Positions 53,122 through 63,664 of a DNA stretch of 64,000 bases are shown here, piece by piece. The position numbers were made by a program, and so were the translations under genes. Position 1 is the stretch's first letter; each line of letters begins with the position of its first letter. This DNA is from Limosilactobacillus caecicola. GTDB taxonomy: Bacteria > Bacillota > Bacilli > Lactobacillales > Lactobacillaceae. The DNA is taken from NCBI RefSeq assembly GCF_943192935.1, contig NZ_CALPCI010000002.1, forward strand, positions 1 through 64,000, read 5' to 3'. The notes beneath the pieces were generated by a model, which saw nothing but the letters and a program-made list of their open reading frames with translations, was not told where the DNA came from and did not search any database.

Positions 53122-53646
53122 ATGACGAAAACAATTGCGGATAAGCTAACCATTCAACGGTCTTTAACGCGGTTAACTTACGAAATCATTGAAAAAAACA
53201 AGGGTGTGAACGATCTTGTCTTGGTGGGGATCAAAACGCGTGGTGAATATTTAGCCAAACGCATGGCGGACCAAATCCAGAAGTTGGAAAATGCCACGGT
53301 CCCAGTTGTTGCAGTTGATATTTCTGCCTATCGGGATGACCGGAGCGCTGCAACTAGCAATGATGATTTATCACAACAACTCATTACGAACATTGATGAC
53401 CAGCATATCGTATTGGTTGACGACGTTTTTTACACCGGTCGGACGATGCGAGCAGCCATGGATGCCTTGATGGATCTGGGACGTCCCAAACGAATCAGCA
53501 TTGCCGTGCTCGTTGACCGTGGCCACCGGGAAATGCCAATTCGCCCAGATTTTGTGGGGAAAAACATCCCCACTGCCAATGATGAAAAGGTCCAGGTCAA
53601 CCTCGCAGAAGTTGATGCTGACGACCGAATTGATTTAGTGAAATAA
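53122..53646 (+). CDS. pyrR: Bifunctional PyrR attenuator protein / uracil phosphoribosyltransferase
   Basis: A 174-residue protein. ATG 53122 lies six bases after AAGGTGG; GTG 53113 is inside that site. The PRPP loop is VLVDDVFYTGRTMRAAMDAL, and Arg/Lys-rich surfaces typical of the RNA-binding dimer follow. It senses UMP and binds the two mRNA loops in this operon. First gene of pyrR-pyrB-pyrC-carA-carB-pyrD. Confidence 0.97.
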   Translation: MTKTIADKLTIQRSLTRLTYEIIEKNKGVNDLVLVGIKTRGEYLAKRMADQIQKLENATVPVVAVDISAYRDDRSAATSNDDLSQQLITNIDDQHIVLVDDVFYTGRTMRAAMDALMDLGRPKRISIAVLVDRGHREMPIRPDFVGKNIPTANDEKVQVNLAEVDADDRIDLVK

Positions 53647-53649
53647 GGA

Positions 53650-53746
53650 GCCATTAACGCTACTCCAGAGAGGGTAGGATGGTTACCACGACAGGAAAAG
53701 TGGACCATCTTACCCGGAGCAAGAGACTTGCGACCGGGTTTTTATT
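53650..53746 (+). promoter_or_regulatory. PyrR-dependent attenuator 2, between pyrR and pyrB
   Basis: A second PyrR loop, ACTCCAGAGAGGGT (about 53658-53671, 12 of 14 consensus positions), followed by the terminator ACCCGG...CCGGGT with inner GCAAG/TTGC (53712-53739) and TTTTTATT. It gives PyrR a second point of control for pyrB onwards. Confidence 0.85.
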
Positions 53747-53763
53747 ATTTAAGGAGAAAAAAG

Positions 53764-54714
53764 ATGGATAATTTTGTAGCCAAATCACATTTTGTCAGTG
53801 TTGAGAACTTATCAGTTGCCGAGATTAATGCGCTGATTCAACGCGCCGAATTTTTTAAGCAGGGTGGTCAAGTACCAACATTAACGAAACCGGTGTATGT
53901 AACCAACATGTTTTTTGAAAATTCGACACGGACCCATACCAGTTTTGCGATGGCCGAAAAAAAGTTGGGTTTGACGGAAATTCCGTTTGATGCCGCCCAC
54001 AGTTCGCGGAGCAAGGGCGAAACGATGTATGACACTTGCCTCGTCATGAACGCACTCGGGGTTGATTTGACCGTGATTCGTGATTCACAAAATGAGTACT
54101 ATGAACCATTGATTCACCCAACGGCGGGACATCACTTATCAATTGGAGTCGTCAACGCTGGGGATGGGAGTGGACAACATCCGTCCCAAAGCCTTTTGGA
54201 CATGATGACGATTCACGAACACTTCGGCACTTTTGCTGGTTTGAAAGTCGCGATTGTTGGTGACATTACCAACTCGCGGGTGGCCCGCAGTAATATGGAA
54301 ATTTTGACCCGCCTCGGGGCAGAAGTCTATTTCTCGGGTCCTGAATACTGGTATGATCATTCATTTGATCGGTATGGAAAGTACTTGCCCCTGGACGAAT
54401 TAGTTGACCAGGTGGATGTGATGATGCTTCTGCGGGTTCAGCATGAACGGCATGCTGGTGACGCTAACGAAGCTAGTTTTGATGAAGCCAGTTACCATGC
54501 ACAATATGGCATTAATCATGACCGCTATGAACGGTTGAACCCAGAATGCCTGATTATGCATCCCGGGCCAATTAATCACGGGGTGGAATTAGCTGGTGAT
54601 TTGGTGGAAGCACCAAAGTCAGCGTTCTTCAGACAAATGCAAAATGGGGTCTTTATGCGGATGGCGATGTTAGAAGCCGTCTTGCGAGGTCGTCACATAG
54701 GAGGGTTGCAATAA
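53764..54714 (+). CDS. pyrB: Aspartate carbamoyltransferase catalytic subunit
   Basis: A 316-residue enzyme that joins carbamoyl phosphate and aspartate. ATG 53764 ([17 protein letters not shown]) follows AAGGAG; the upstream frame lies inside attenuator 2. Carbamoyl-phosphate motif [21 protein letters not shown] and a C-terminal [11 protein letters not shown]. There is no PyrI regulatory chain, as usual in Firmicutes. Its stop overlaps pyrC by one base. Confidence 0.97.
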   Translation: MDNFVAKSHFVSVENLSVAEINALIQRAEFFKQGGQVPTLTKPVYVTNMFFENSTRTHTSFAMAEKKLGLTEIPFDAAHSSRSKGETMYDTCLVMNALGVDLTVIRDSQNEYYEPLIHPTAGHHLSIGVVNAGDGSGQHPSQSLLDMMTIHEHFGTFAGLKVAIVGDITNSRVARSNMEILTRLGAEVYFSGPEYWYDHSFDRYGKYLPLDELVDQVDVMMLLRVQHERHAGDANEASFDEASYHAQYGINHDRYERLNPECLIMHPGPINHGVELAGDLVEAPKSAFFRQMQNGVFMRMAMLEAVLRGRHIGGLQ

Positions 54715-56000
54715 TGACAACGTTAATTCAGAACGGACAGGTTTATACCAACGGCCAGTTGATTGTGGCTGACGTTGTAATTGACAACGACCGGATTACT
54801 GCCATCGGGGAACCCGGTTTTTGGCAAGGCTCCATCGATCAACGGATTGATGCCACCAACAAGTTAGTGAGTCCCGGGCTGGTCGATGTTCACGTCCACT
54901 ACCGGGATCCTGGTGAAACCCAGAAGGAAACGATACATACGGGTTCGTTAGCAGCTGCTCATGGTGGTTTTACAACGGTTGGCGCGATGCCCAACTTGGA
55001 TCCTGCTCCTGATACGCCAGCGCGGGTTGCTGAAATGGTCAGGCGCAATCAACAAGAGGGGGTTGTGCACATTGCACAATTTGCGACGATCACTACTGGA
55101 CGGCAGGGTGACCAGTTGGTGGACTTTGCTGGTGTGAAGAAGGCCGGCGCTTTTGCCGTCAGCAATGATGGCTCGGGAGTCCAAACGGCCGGGACGATGT
55201 ATCAAGCAATGAAGGGAGCCGCCGCAGCCGGATTGCCGTTAGCTGCCCACGTTGAAGATAACTCGCTCCTCTTTGGTGGGGTCATGACGGCGAGTGACCG
55301 TTCACGACAACTCGGCCTGCCGGGAGCGCCGAGTGTTTCGGAATCTGCCCAGGTAGCTCGTGACCTGGTGCTGGCCAAGACAACGGGAGTTCATTATCAC
55401 ATTTGCCACGTTTCCACAAAAGAAAGTATTGCAATGGTCCGCTTTGCCAAGCAGCAAGGGGTGAATGTTACTTGTGAAGTAACACCCCACCACCTACTGT
55501 TGACGGTCGATGATATCGACGGCCACGATACCAATTACAAGATGAATCCGCCACTGCGGACTAAGGCCGACCAACAGGCACTAATTGCGGGTTTGCAAGA
55601 TGGGACGATTGACATGATCGCCACCGACCATGCTCCGCATACAGTTGCAGATAAGCCTGCTGATTTTACTCAAGCAGCAAACGGCATCACGGGGAGCGAA
55701 ACGGCCTTTGCTGAACTATACACGAACTTGGTCAAACCTGGCACGATCTCGTTAACCAAGTTATTGGATCTCATGTCAGCAAAACCCGCCGACCTCTTTA
55801 ATTTAAACCAAGCGGGGCATTTAGAACCGGGACGACCGGCAGATCTTGCCATCTTTGATTTGCAACAGTCGACAAGGATTCAAGCGGCTGATTACCAATC
55901 AAAAGGGATCAACACGCCATTTACTGGTGATCAAGTCTATGGTGACACTGTGCTGACCATGGTCGATGGGCACGTCGTTTACCAACGAAAGGAAGGTTAG
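54714..56000 (+). CDS. pyrC: Dihydroorotase
   Basis: A 428-residue amidohydrolase of the type I firmicute group. Metal motif [11 protein letters not shown], the carboxylated-lysine/His region [23 protein letters not shown], and IATDHAPHT with the catalytic Asp. It closes carbamoyl-aspartate to dihydroorotate. ATG overlaps the pyrB stop (TAATG). Confidence 0.97.
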   Translation: MTTLIQNGQVYTNGQLIVADVVIDNDRITAIGEPGFWQGSIDQRIDATNKLVSPGLVDVHVHYRDPGETQKETIHTGSLAAAHGGFTTVGAMPNLDPAPDTPARVAEMVRRNQQEGVVHIAQFATITTGRQGDQLVDFAGVKKAGAFAVSNDGSGVQTAGTMYQAMKGAAAAGLPLAAHVEDNSLLFGGVMTASDRSRQLGLPGAPSVSESAQVARDLVLAKTTGVHYHICHVSTKESIAMVRFAKQQGVNVTCEVTPHHLLLTVDDIDGHDTNYKMNPPLRTKADQQALIAGLQDGTIDMIATDHAPHTVADKPADFTQAANGITGSETAFAELYTNLVKPGTISLTKLLDLMSAKPADLFNLNQAGHLEPGRPADLAIFDLQQSTRIQAADYQSKGINTPFTGDQVYGDTVLTMVDGHVVYQRKEG

Positions 56001-56001
56001 G

Positions 56002-57084
56002 ATGAAACGCTATTTAGTATTAGAAGACGGCACCGTTTTTGCAGGTGAAGCCTTTGGTGCGCAGACAACCACGATTGGTGAAGTGGTTTTCACCACCGGG
56101 ATGACTGGTTATCAGGAGTCAATCACGGACCAATCCTACGCAAACCAAATTTTGGTGTTTACTAACCCCTTAATTGGTAACTATGGGGTAAACCTGGACG
56201 ACGCGGAATCACTCGCACCACAAATTAAAGGAGTGATTTGTTACCAACTTGCTCGGCGGCCAAGTAGCTGGCGGATGCAAGACACCTTACCTAATTACTT
56301 AACCCAGAATCATATCCCGGGGTTGCAAGGCATTGATACCCGTCAATTAGTCCGTAAATTGCGTGAACACGGGACCTTACGGGGAATGCTCACTGATGAC
56401 GTCACTAACGTGGCCACACTGGTGGACCAATTGAAAGCGGCTCACCCAACTGCCGGAATTATCGCCAAGGTTTCGACCAAATCTGCTTACCCGAATCCCG
56501 GAACCAAGCGCAACATCGTGGTGGTTGACTTTGGAATTAAACACAGTATTTTGCGGGAACTGGCCAAGCGGGACTGCAATGTGATTGTCCTCCCGTGCAC
56601 CACGACGGCTCAACAAATTATCAACCTGCATCCGGATGGGGTTCTGTTAAGCAATGGGCCTGGTGATCCCGAAGAAATGACTGACGCGGTTAAGATGGTG
56701 GCTGAAGTTGAGAAACATTTCCCATTATTTGGGATTTGCATGGGACACCAGATCTTTGCCCTAGCGAATGGTGCACAAACTTACAAGATGAAGTTTGGTC
56801 ACCGGGGCTTTAACCATCCCGTTCGCGATATTGCGACCGGGCAAATTTCCTTTACTTCACAAAACCACGGGTATGCGGTGGCCAAGGATTCGATTGATCG
56901 GGAGCAGTTGATGGTGACGCACGAAGAGGTCAATGATGGCACGGTGGAAGGATTACGTCACAAGCGTTATCCAGCATTTTCCGTGCAGTTCCACCCGGAC
57001 GCAGCGCCCGGTCCTCACGATGCTGACGCCCTGTTTGACGACTTTATCAGTATGGTAGACCAACAAAAGGAGGCCCAAAACTAA
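56002..57084 (+). CDS. carA: Carbamoyl phosphate synthase, glutamine amidotransferase subunit
   Basis: A 360-residue subunit. ATG 56002 ([13 protein letters not shown]) follows AAGGAAGG; the upstream in-frame codons lie in pyrC. The N-terminal CPSase_sm domain is followed by the class I glutaminase with nucleophile Cys in [12 protein letters not shown] and triad His in [13 protein letters not shown]. The position after HP that is usually Glu is Asp here. It supplies ammonia to CarB. Overlaps carB by one base. Confidence 0.96.
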   Translation: MKRYLVLEDGTVFAGEAFGAQTTTIGEVVFTTGMTGYQESITDQSYANQILVFTNPLIGNYGVNLDDAESLAPQIKGVICYQLARRPSSWRMQDTLPNYLTQNHIPGLQGIDTRQLVRKLREHGTLRGMLTDDVTNVATLVDQLKAAHPTAGIIAKVSTKSAYPNPGTKRNIVVVDFGIKHSILRELAKRDCNVIVLPCTTTAQQIINLHPDGVLLSNGPGDPEEMTDAVKMVAEVEKHFPLFGICMGHQIFALANGAQTYKMKFGHRGFNHPVRDIATGQISFTSQNHGYAVAKDSIDREQLMVTHEEVNDGTVEGLRHKRYPAFSVQFHPDAAPGPHDADALFDDFISMVDQQKEAQN

Positions 57085-60000
57085 TGCCAAAACGGACAGA
57101 TATTCACAAAATTATGGTTTTCGGTTCCGGCCCGATTATTATTGGTCAAGCGGCGGAATTCGATTATTCAGGGACCCAGGCCTGCCTGGCACTCAAGGAA
57201 GAGGGCTATGAAACGGTCCTGGTGAACTCCAACCCGGCAACGATTATGACCGATAATGAGATTGCCGATCACGTCTACATTGAACCATTGACTGTCGAAT
57301 CAGTTTCCCGGATTATTCGCCAAGAATACCCGGATGCGATCTTGCCAACCTTAGGTGGTCAAATTGGCTTAAACCTTGCGGTAGCGCTCTCCAAAACCGG
57401 TTTGCTCGATGAACTGGGAATCCAATTACTAGGGACTAAATTGGATTCGATCGACCGGGCTGAAGACCGGGAGCGTTTCAAAGAACTGATGCAGGACCTG
57501 CACGAACCGGTCCCAGCATCCCAAACCGTGTCCACGGTAGACGAAGCACTCGCCTTTGCGGAGCAGATCGGTTACCCCGTAATTGTCCGTCCTGCCTTTA
57601 CGATGGGCGGTACCGGTGGTGGAATGTGTCAAAACGCGGCTGAATTGAAAGTGATTGCGGCCAATGGCTTGGATCTTTCACCAGCGACCCAATGTTTGAT
57701 CGAAAAGTCCATTGCTGGATACAAGGAAATTGAATTTGAAGTGATGCGTGACGCGAAAGATGATGCCATGGTCGTCTGCTGTATGGAAAACTTTGATCCC
57801 GTCGGTATTCACACGGGTGACTCCATTGTCTTCGCCCCCAATCAGACCATTTCAGATCGCGAATACCAAATGTTACGTGACTGCGCCTTGAAACTGATTC
57901 GAGCACTGAAGATCGAAGGTGGTTGTAACGTTCAATTGGCCCTTGATCCAAACAGTTATCATTATGACGTCATTGAAGTTAACCCACGGGTATCGCGTTC
58001 CTCAGCATTAGCTTCGAAAGCAACGGGGTATCCAATTGCGAAAATGGCAGCGAAAATCGCCGTGGGTTTGACACTTGATGAAATTATCAACCCAGTCACG
58101 GGAACCACCTATGCGGAATTTGAACCAGCTTTGGACTACGTCGTCTGCAAGATTCCCCGGTGGCCATTTGACAAGTTTTCTCGCGCAGACCGGCGGTTAG
58201 GAAGCCAAATGAAGGCAACCGGTGAAGTAATGGCGATCGGCCGGAATGCCGAAGAAGCCTTCCAAAAGGCCGTGCGGTCCTTGGAAATTGATGCGAAGGA
58301 CTTTTACTCCCCGATTGCCCACCAGGCGACTGATCAGCAACTAGAAGACCAGCTAGTCCATGCGCAAGACGACCGTCTTTTTTACATTGCCGAAGCATTC
58401 CGGCGGGGTTACTCAATTGATGACATTCATGAATTAACCAAGATCAATGACTACTTCTTAGATATCGTGGCACACATTGTGGAAATGGAAGCGATGATCA
58501 AACAATCAACTGCCGATGTTGAAGTGCTAAAAACGGCCAAAAAGTATGGCTTCAGTGATGTCACGATTGCCCGTCTGTGGGGAACGCAACCAGATGAAGT
58601 TCGCCAATTGCGGCTGGCCAACGGGATTGTGCCAGTTTACAAGATGGTGGATACTTGTGCGGCCGAATTTGCTTCCAGCACGCCCTATTTCTACAGTACC
58701 TATGATTATGAAAACGAAAGTCAACGATCTAAAAAGCCTTCGATTTTGGTAATTGGGTCTGGTCCCATCCGGATTGGTCAAGGGGTTGAATTTGACTACG
58801 CCACCGTTCACTGTGTGAAGGCGATTCAGCGGCATGGGTATGAAGCCATTGTAATGAACTCGAATCCCGAAACGGTTTCCACCGATTTCTCGATTTCCGA
58901 TAAGCTCTACTTTGAGCCGCTCACCCTGGAAGACGTTTTAAACATTTGTGACTTAGAACAACCAGAAGGGGTAATTGTTCAATTTGGTGGCCAAACCGCA
59001 ATTAATTTAGCTGCTGGCCTCGATGCCCACGGCGTTAAAATCTTAGGAACCAGTGTTAAAGACTTGGACGCTGCTGAAGATCGGCGGGTCTTTGACCAAG
59101 TGATTAAGGATTTGAATTTGAAACAACCGGTTGGCTTGACGGCAACGACTCATCAAGGGGTAATCGACGCCGCCGCTGAAATTGGTTATCCAGTGCTCGT
59201 GCGTCCTAGCTACGTGCTTGGTGGCAAGGCCATGGAAATTGTCTACAATGAAACTGAATTGGAACAATACCTGCAAGCCAACGCGAACGTCACTGATGAA
59301 CACCCGATCCTGATTGATGCCTATCTAGAAGGTCGGGAATGTGAAGTTGACGCCATCTGTGACGGTCACACGGTTCTGCTCCCTGGGATTATGGAACACA
59401 TCGAACGGGCCGGGGTTCACTCTGGTGACTCGATGGCAGTTTACCCACCACAAAACTTCGGCGATGGGATTAAGCAACAAATTGTGGATGCCACTGAAAA
59501 GCTCTGCTTAGCACTCAAGTGTATTGGAATTATGAATATCCAGTTCATTATTCACGACGGCACAGCCTACGTGCTTGAGGTTAATCCACGGGCGAGTCGG
59601 ACGGTTCCATTCCTTAGCAAAATTACCGGCATTGAAATGGCTCAAGTCGCTACTGGCGTGATCCTCGGCGATTCCCTAAAGCAACAAGGGTACGAGGGCG
59701 GACTCTACCCTGAACCACAAACGATTCATGTTAAGGCACCAGTCTTTAGTTTCAATAAATTGGACGATGTTGATGCCTACCTCGGGCCAGAAATGAAGTC
59801 GACTGGTGAAGTGATGGGCAGTGACAGTACTTTTGAAAAGGCCCTCTACAAAGCCTTTGCTGGAGCCAAAATGCAGTTGCCGGAAAATGGCAATGTTTTG
59901 TTGACGATTGAAGATAATGATAAGGAACAAATTTTGCCACTTGCGAAACGATTTGCCGGCATTGGCTACCGGATCTTAGCAACCCGTGGGACCGCGGACT

Positions 60001-60260
60001 TCCTTAGCCAGCATGGTCTCCATGTTGAGGTGGTCGATAAGATCCACGAAAATGGCGACAATGATATTTTGGACGCCATCAAAAACCATGTTGACTTGGT
60101 TATTAACACCATGGGTCATGATTATCAAAAGAATTCGGATGGCTTCGTGATTCGGCAAACGGCCATCGAACACAATGTTCCACTGTTGACGGCATTGGAT
60201 ACCGTTGACGCCCTATTACGGGCCCTTGAAAATCGTTCATTTACCACCCAACCACTATAA
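57084..60260 (+). CDS. carB: Carbamoyl phosphate synthase large subunit
   Basis: A 1058-residue synthase with two ATP-grasp halves. The first (1-400) makes carboxyphosphate ([30 protein letters not shown]); the second (550-930) phosphorylates carbamate ([30 protein letters not shown]). The C-terminal MGS-like allosteric domain is about 935-1058. Carbamoyl phosphate goes to pyrB in the same operon. ATG overlaps carA stop. Confidence 0.97.
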   Translation: MPKRTDIHKIMVFGSGPIIIGQAAEFDYSGTQACLALKEEGYETVLVNSNPATIMTDNEIADHVYIEPLTVESVSRIIRQEYPDAILPTLGGQIGLNLAVALSKTGLLDELGIQLLGTKLDSIDRAEDRERFKELMQDLHEPVPASQTVSTVDEALAFAEQIGYPVIVRPAFTMGGTGGGMCQNAAELKVIAANGLDLSPATQCLIEKSIAGYKEIEFEVMRDAKDDAMVVCCMENFDPVGIHTGDSIVFAPNQTISDREYQMLRDCALKLIRALKIEGGCNVQLALDPNSYHYDVIEVNPRVSRSSALASKATGYPIAKMAAKIAVGLTLDEIINPVTGTTYAEFEPALDYVVCKIPRWPFDKFSRADRRLGSQMKATGEVMAIGRNAEEAFQKAVRSLEIDAKDFYSPIAHQATDQQLEDQLVHAQDDRLFYIAEAFRRGYSIDDIHELTKINDYFLDIVAHIVEMEAMIKQSTADVEVLKTAKKYGFSDVTIARLWGTQPDEVRQLRLANGIVPVYKMVDTCAAEFASSTPYFYSTYDYENESQRSKKPSILVIGSGPIRIGQGVEFDYATVHCVKAIQRHGYEAIVMNSNPETVSTDFSISDKLYFEPLTLEDVLNICDLEQPEGVIVQFGGQTAINLAAGLDAHGVKILGTSVKDLDAAEDRRVFDQVIKDLNLKQPVGLTATTHQGVIDAAAEIGYPVLVRPSYVLGGKAMEIVYNETELEQYLQANANVTDEHPILIDAYLEGRECEVDAICDGHTVLLPGIMEHIERAGVHSGDSMAVYPPQNFGDGIKQQIVDATEKLCLALKCIGIMNIQFIIHDGTAYVLEVNPRASRTVPFLSKITGIEMAQVATGVILGDSLKQQGYEGGLYPEPQTIHVKAPVFSFNKLDDVDAYLGPEMKSTGEVMGSDSTFEKALYKAFAGAKMQLPENGNVLLTIEDNDKEQILPLAKRFAGIGYRILATRGTADFLSQHGLHVEVVDKIHENGDNDILDAIKNHVDLVINTMGHDYQKNSDGFVIRQTAIEHNVPLLTALDTVDALLRALENRSFTTQPL

Positions 60261-60274
60261 AGGAGAGTTGATAC

Positions 60275-61201
60275 ATGACAAAGCAAATTGCTGTTGAATT
60301 ACCTGGCTTAAAAATGAAGAACCCTTTGATGCCGGCATCTGGAACCTTTGGCTTTGGTGACGCATGGGGTGCAGATAAAGTTAACTTTGACGAACTTGGG
60401 GCGCTGGTGGTGAAGACGACGACCCCGGCCGCCACTACGGGGAATCCACAACCGCAAATCGCAATGCTCAACGATGGAGTGATGAATTCGGTTGGTTTAA
60501 CCAATCCTGGGGTGGATGTTGTCATTAGTGATAAACTGCCTAAATTACGCCAGCAACACCCTGTTCTTCCATTAGTGGGAAGTGTTGGTGGTGCTAGCAA
60601 GGATGAATATGTGCTAGTTGCCCAAAAATTAGCCAAGAGCGGTTTAGTGGACGCCTTAGAGCTAAACGTTTCTTGTCCGAACGTTGCTCATGGTGGCATG
60701 TCCTTTGGGGTCGACCCTCAAATGGTGGAATCCATTACCCGGGCCGTCAAAGACGTGACTGGCACGGTGCCGGTCTACGTTAAGTTAACGCCGAACGTGA
60801 CTGACATTGTCGAAATTGCCCGGGCAGCCGAAGCTGGTGGGGCCGATGGCTTAAGCCTGATTAACACGGTCTTAGGATTACGCTTTAACTTGAAAACACG
60901 TCAACCCGTTCTTGGTAATGGCATGGGTGGTTATTCGGGAACCGCCATCAAGCCATTAGCCATTCGGATGGTCTACCAGGTAGCGCATGCCACGGAGCTT
61001 CCCATTATCGGTCAAGGAGGGATTGAAACGGCTGAAGATGTCGTCGAATTTTTCCTGGCGGGGGCAAACGCGGTTGCCTTAGGGGCGGCCCATTTCAAGG
61101 ATATTAATGCCTGTCCACACATTGCTGCCAAATTACCAGCTGTTTTGGACCAGTTAGGGATTAATTCTCTAACGGAACTCAGTGAACAAGTGCGCAATTA
61201 A
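60275..61201 (+). CDS. pyrD: Dihydroorotate dehydrogenase, class 1 (PyrD)
   Basis: A 308-residue flavoprotein TIM barrel. FMN/substrate blocks [23 protein letters not shown] with the catalytic Cys region, VKLTPNV, and [19 protein letters not shown]. Wording fits class 1B (PyrDB), which in some species needs the PyrK subunit, not present here. It makes orotate. It is the last gene of this operon: a strong terminator follows and no pyrF or pyrE is found. AAGGAGAG precedes ATG 60275. Confidence 0.95.
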   Translation: MTKQIAVELPGLKMKNPLMPASGTFGFGDAWGADKVNFDELGALVVKTTTPAATTGNPQPQIAMLNDGVMNSVGLTNPGVDVVISDKLPKLRQQHPVLPLVGSVGGASKDEYVLVAQKLAKSGLVDALELNVSCPNVAHGGMSFGVDPQMVESITRAVKDVTGTVPVYVKLTPNVTDIVEIARAAEAGGADGLSLINTVLGLRFNLKTRQPVLGNGMGGYSGTAIKPLAIRMVYQVAHATELPIIGQGGIETAEDVVEFFLAGANAVALGAAHFKDINACPHIAAKLPAVLDQLGINSLTELSEQVRN

Positions 61202-61210
61202 TATTAATAA

Positions 61211-61236
61211 ACGGCCGGTCTTACCGGCCGTTTTTT
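61211..61236 (+). terminator. Terminator of the pyr operon
   Basis: Perfect stem ACGGCCGGT / ACCGGCCGT with a CTT loop and six Ts. Confidence 0.95.
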
Positions 61237-61251
61237 GATCCGAGTGATCCT

Positions 61252-61280
61252 TTGCGAAAATCATCACCACTGGGTATAAT
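61252..61280 (+). promoter_or_regulatory. Promoter of the nuclease gene
   Basis: TTGCGA (61252-61257), 17-bp spacer, TATAAT (61275-61280). Confidence 0.7.
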
Positions 61281-61326
61281 AGTTGCTGCAATTAGCGAGC
61301 TAATAATGAAGAAAGTGGGCTAGGGT

Positions 61327-62253
61327 GTGAATAAATTTCAACGCATAATTAAATATTTGGTGCTCACCATTGGTGGCCTTGTGTTTGGAATCCTGCTGGC
61401 GGCCGGTTACCAAGCCATTCACGGTCTGCAATGGCGAGCTCATTTTGCCCAGCGTGATTCTCGCTCTGCCAAGGTGGTTGGTGGTTTAACTCGCCACCAG
61501 CGGTCCCAATTGGCAGCATTGAATTACCACCCGAAGCAATCGGTGATCGTGTACGTCAACCATGGTCGCTCGACCCTTAATCCGAAGTCTTGGACCTATA
61601 ACCATGTTGTTTATAATGCCCTAGATTCCTTAGGTCGGACTTCTTTAGGAAACACTGCTTTTTTGGAACAACACAACCATGCGGACACCACGTTGCGGAC
61701 TGATCAACAGGTTCAGCCTGCCGGTTGGCATGACAACTATGGGGGTAACCTTGTGTATAATCGGGGACACCTGATTGCTTACTCCTTGACTGCTGGCATT
61801 AATTCAACGACTGGTAAATATCAACCGACCATGACTGGGGACCAGAACAATCCCCAAAACCTGTTTACGGAAACCGACTTTATTAACCAGGAAATCCAAA
61901 CGATCTATGAAGCAAAGGTTCGGCACGCGATTGAAAGTGGTCAACACGTGATTTTTCAAGCAACGCCCGTTTTTCGGGGACAAGAGTTAGTGCCCCGCGG
62001 GGTCAATTTGCAGGCAATCTCCACCAATGGGCAGTTGAATTTTAATGTCTATTTGTTTAATGTTGAACCGGGCATTCGGATTGACTACCAGACGGGGAGC
62101 TATACGACCGATGCACAGATGAAAGTACCGGTGCCGGCCAATGCTGTCGAGGCGGCAGACAACCAAAAGAATAACAACACCCAGTTCCGCTTTATGGGTA
62201 AATACACGCGTCCCATCGCGGATCACCCTCGTCAATACGTTAGAAAATGGTAA
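61327..62253 (+). CDS. Membrane-anchored DNA/RNA non-specific endonuclease, EndA-like
   Basis: A 308-residue protein with a GTG start at 61327. An N-terminal signal anchor (YLVLTIGGLVFGILLAAGY, residues about 10-28) is followed by a beta-beta-alpha-metal nuclease domain. The motif here is YNRGHLIAYSL (usually DRGH), with the metal-binding Asn region NNPQNLFTETDFINQEIQTIYE. The streptococcal relative EndA degrades one strand during DNA uptake; other relatives act as secreted nucleases. A role in competence or nutrition is possible. No competence gene is nearby. Confidence 0.87.
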   Translation: MNKFQRIIKYLVLTIGGLVFGILLAAGYQAIHGLQWRAHFAQRDSRSAKVVGGLTRHQRSQLAALNYHPKQSVIVYVNHGRSTLNPKSWTYNHVVYNALDSLGRTSLGNTAFLEQHNHADTTLRTDQQVQPAGWHDNYGGNLVYNRGHLIAYSLTAGINSTTGKYQPTMTGDQNNPQNLFTETDFINQEIQTIYEAKVRHAIESGQHVIFQATPVFRGQELVPRGVNLQAISTNGQLNFNVYLFNVEPGIRIDYQTGSYTTDAQMKVPVPANAVEAADNQKNNNTQFRFMGKYTRPIADHPRQYVRKW

Positions 62254-62283
62254 AATAAAGTAAAATTGAGAAAGAGGTTTGCC

Positions 62284-63651
62284 ATGCAGTTACCAACAGC
62301 GTTTCAAGAAAAATACCGTCACCTTTTAGGGGATGAAGCCACGGCTTTTTTGGCGTCCTTTGATGAACCGAGCACAGGAGCCTTTCGTAGCAACCCCCTC
62401 AAAAATGGGTTACCAAAAGACACGATTGCTCACGCTTCCGGACGGGTGCCGTATGTCGAAAATGGCTACTTTGGGCCAGTGAATGGAAAATCATTGGACC
62501 ATGTCACGGGATGGGTTTATAGTCAAGAGCCCTCTGCGATGTACGTTGGTGAAGTGGTGGATCCTCAACCAGGAGAACGGGTCCTGGACTTATGTGCCGC
62601 CCCTGGAGGAAAGAGCACCCACCTAATTGCCAAAATGCATGATCAAGGTCTCTTAGTTGCCAATGAGATCTTTAAAAAACGGGCTCAGGTCCTTGCTTCG
62701 AACCTGGAACGGTGGGGAACTGCCAATACCGTTGTTTTAAGTGAACGTCCTGATGTGCTTGAACCACATTTTCCGGCCTTCTTCGACCGCATTTTGGTGG
62801 ATGCCCCCTGTTCTGGTGAGGGAATGTTTCGAAAGGAACCAGCCGGAATTGAATACTGGAACGAAGATTATCCAGCCGAATGTGCGAACCGGCAACGGAA
62901 AATTTTACAATCTGCCATGAAAATGCTGAAGGCAGGTGGAACACTGGTCTATTCAACTTGTACCTTTGCTCCCGAAGAGGACGAACAAAACGTGGCCTGG
63001 CTATTAAAGAAATATCCAGCCTTGGAAATGGTGGATATTAAAAAATATCCGGGGATGGATGATGGACGACCTGAATGGGCGGATGGTAATCCCGAGTTGA
63101 CAAAAGCCGTGCGACTTTTCCCACACCACATCCAAGGTGAAGGACACTTTATTGCTAAACTGCGGTTAACCGAGCAACCGGTTCGTCCATTGAAGGTTAA
63201 GCGGGCCAAAAAGCACCAACGACCGAATGAATATCACGCAACTAAGCAGTCAGTAACCCTGTTTGAAGAATGGCGTCAAGTGGTGTTACCGGACGTGCGA
63301 TTTGCCAACTTTGTACAGTTTGGTGACCAGCTCTATGCCTTACCCAAGGAGATGCCAAGCATGGTCGGTTTGCAGGTCCAAACACCCGGTTTGCACTTGG
63401 GAACGCTCAAAAAGAACCGTTTTGAACCGGCGTTAGCGTTGGCGCTGAAATTGCAACCGACTGACACTCCGCACCGGTTACTGATTACTAAGGAACAATG
63501 GCGGCAGTATGTTCATGGCAACATCGTTCAAATTGATGAATCATTACCAAACGGCTGGTACCTGTTAGTATGCGAGGAGCACACGACCGGATTTGGTAAA
63601 TTGGTGAACGGGACGGTGAAAAACTTTTTCCCGAAAGGATTACGCTTTTAA
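62284..63651 (+). CDS. RsmF-type rRNA cytosine-C5-methyltransferase
   Basis: A 455-residue enzyme. ATG 62284 (MQLPTAFQEKY) follows AAGAGG; the TTG upstream is part of that site. The SAM loop is CAAPGGKSTHLIAKM, with catalytic cysteines in DAPCSGEGMFRKEP and YSTCTFAPEEDE. The C-terminal part (about 300-455) is the PUA-like RNA domain of the RsmF/YebU group, which methylates 16S rRNA; the exact base is not certain in Firmicutes. Confidence 0.93.
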   Translation: MQLPTAFQEKYRHLLGDEATAFLASFDEPSTGAFRSNPLKNGLPKDTIAHASGRVPYVENGYFGPVNGKSLDHVTGWVYSQEPSAMYVGEVVDPQPGERVLDLCAAPGGKSTHLIAKMHDQGLLVANEIFKKRAQVLASNLERWGTANTVVLSERPDVLEPHFPAFFDRILVDAPCSGEGMFRKEPAGIEYWNEDYPAECANRQRKILQSAMKMLKAGGTLVYSTCTFAPEEDEQNVAWLLKKYPALEMVDIKKYPGMDDGRPEWADGNPELTKAVRLFPHHIQGEGHFIAKLRLTEQPVRPLKVKRAKKHQRPNEYHATKQSVTLFEEWRQVVLPDVRFANFVQFGDQLYALPKEMPSMVGLQVQTPGLHLGTLKKNRFEPALALALKLQPTDTPHRLLITKEQWRQYVHGNIVQIDESLPNGWYLLVCEEHTTGFGKLVNGTVKNFFPKGLRF

Positions 63652-63664
63652 TGGAGGTTAAATC

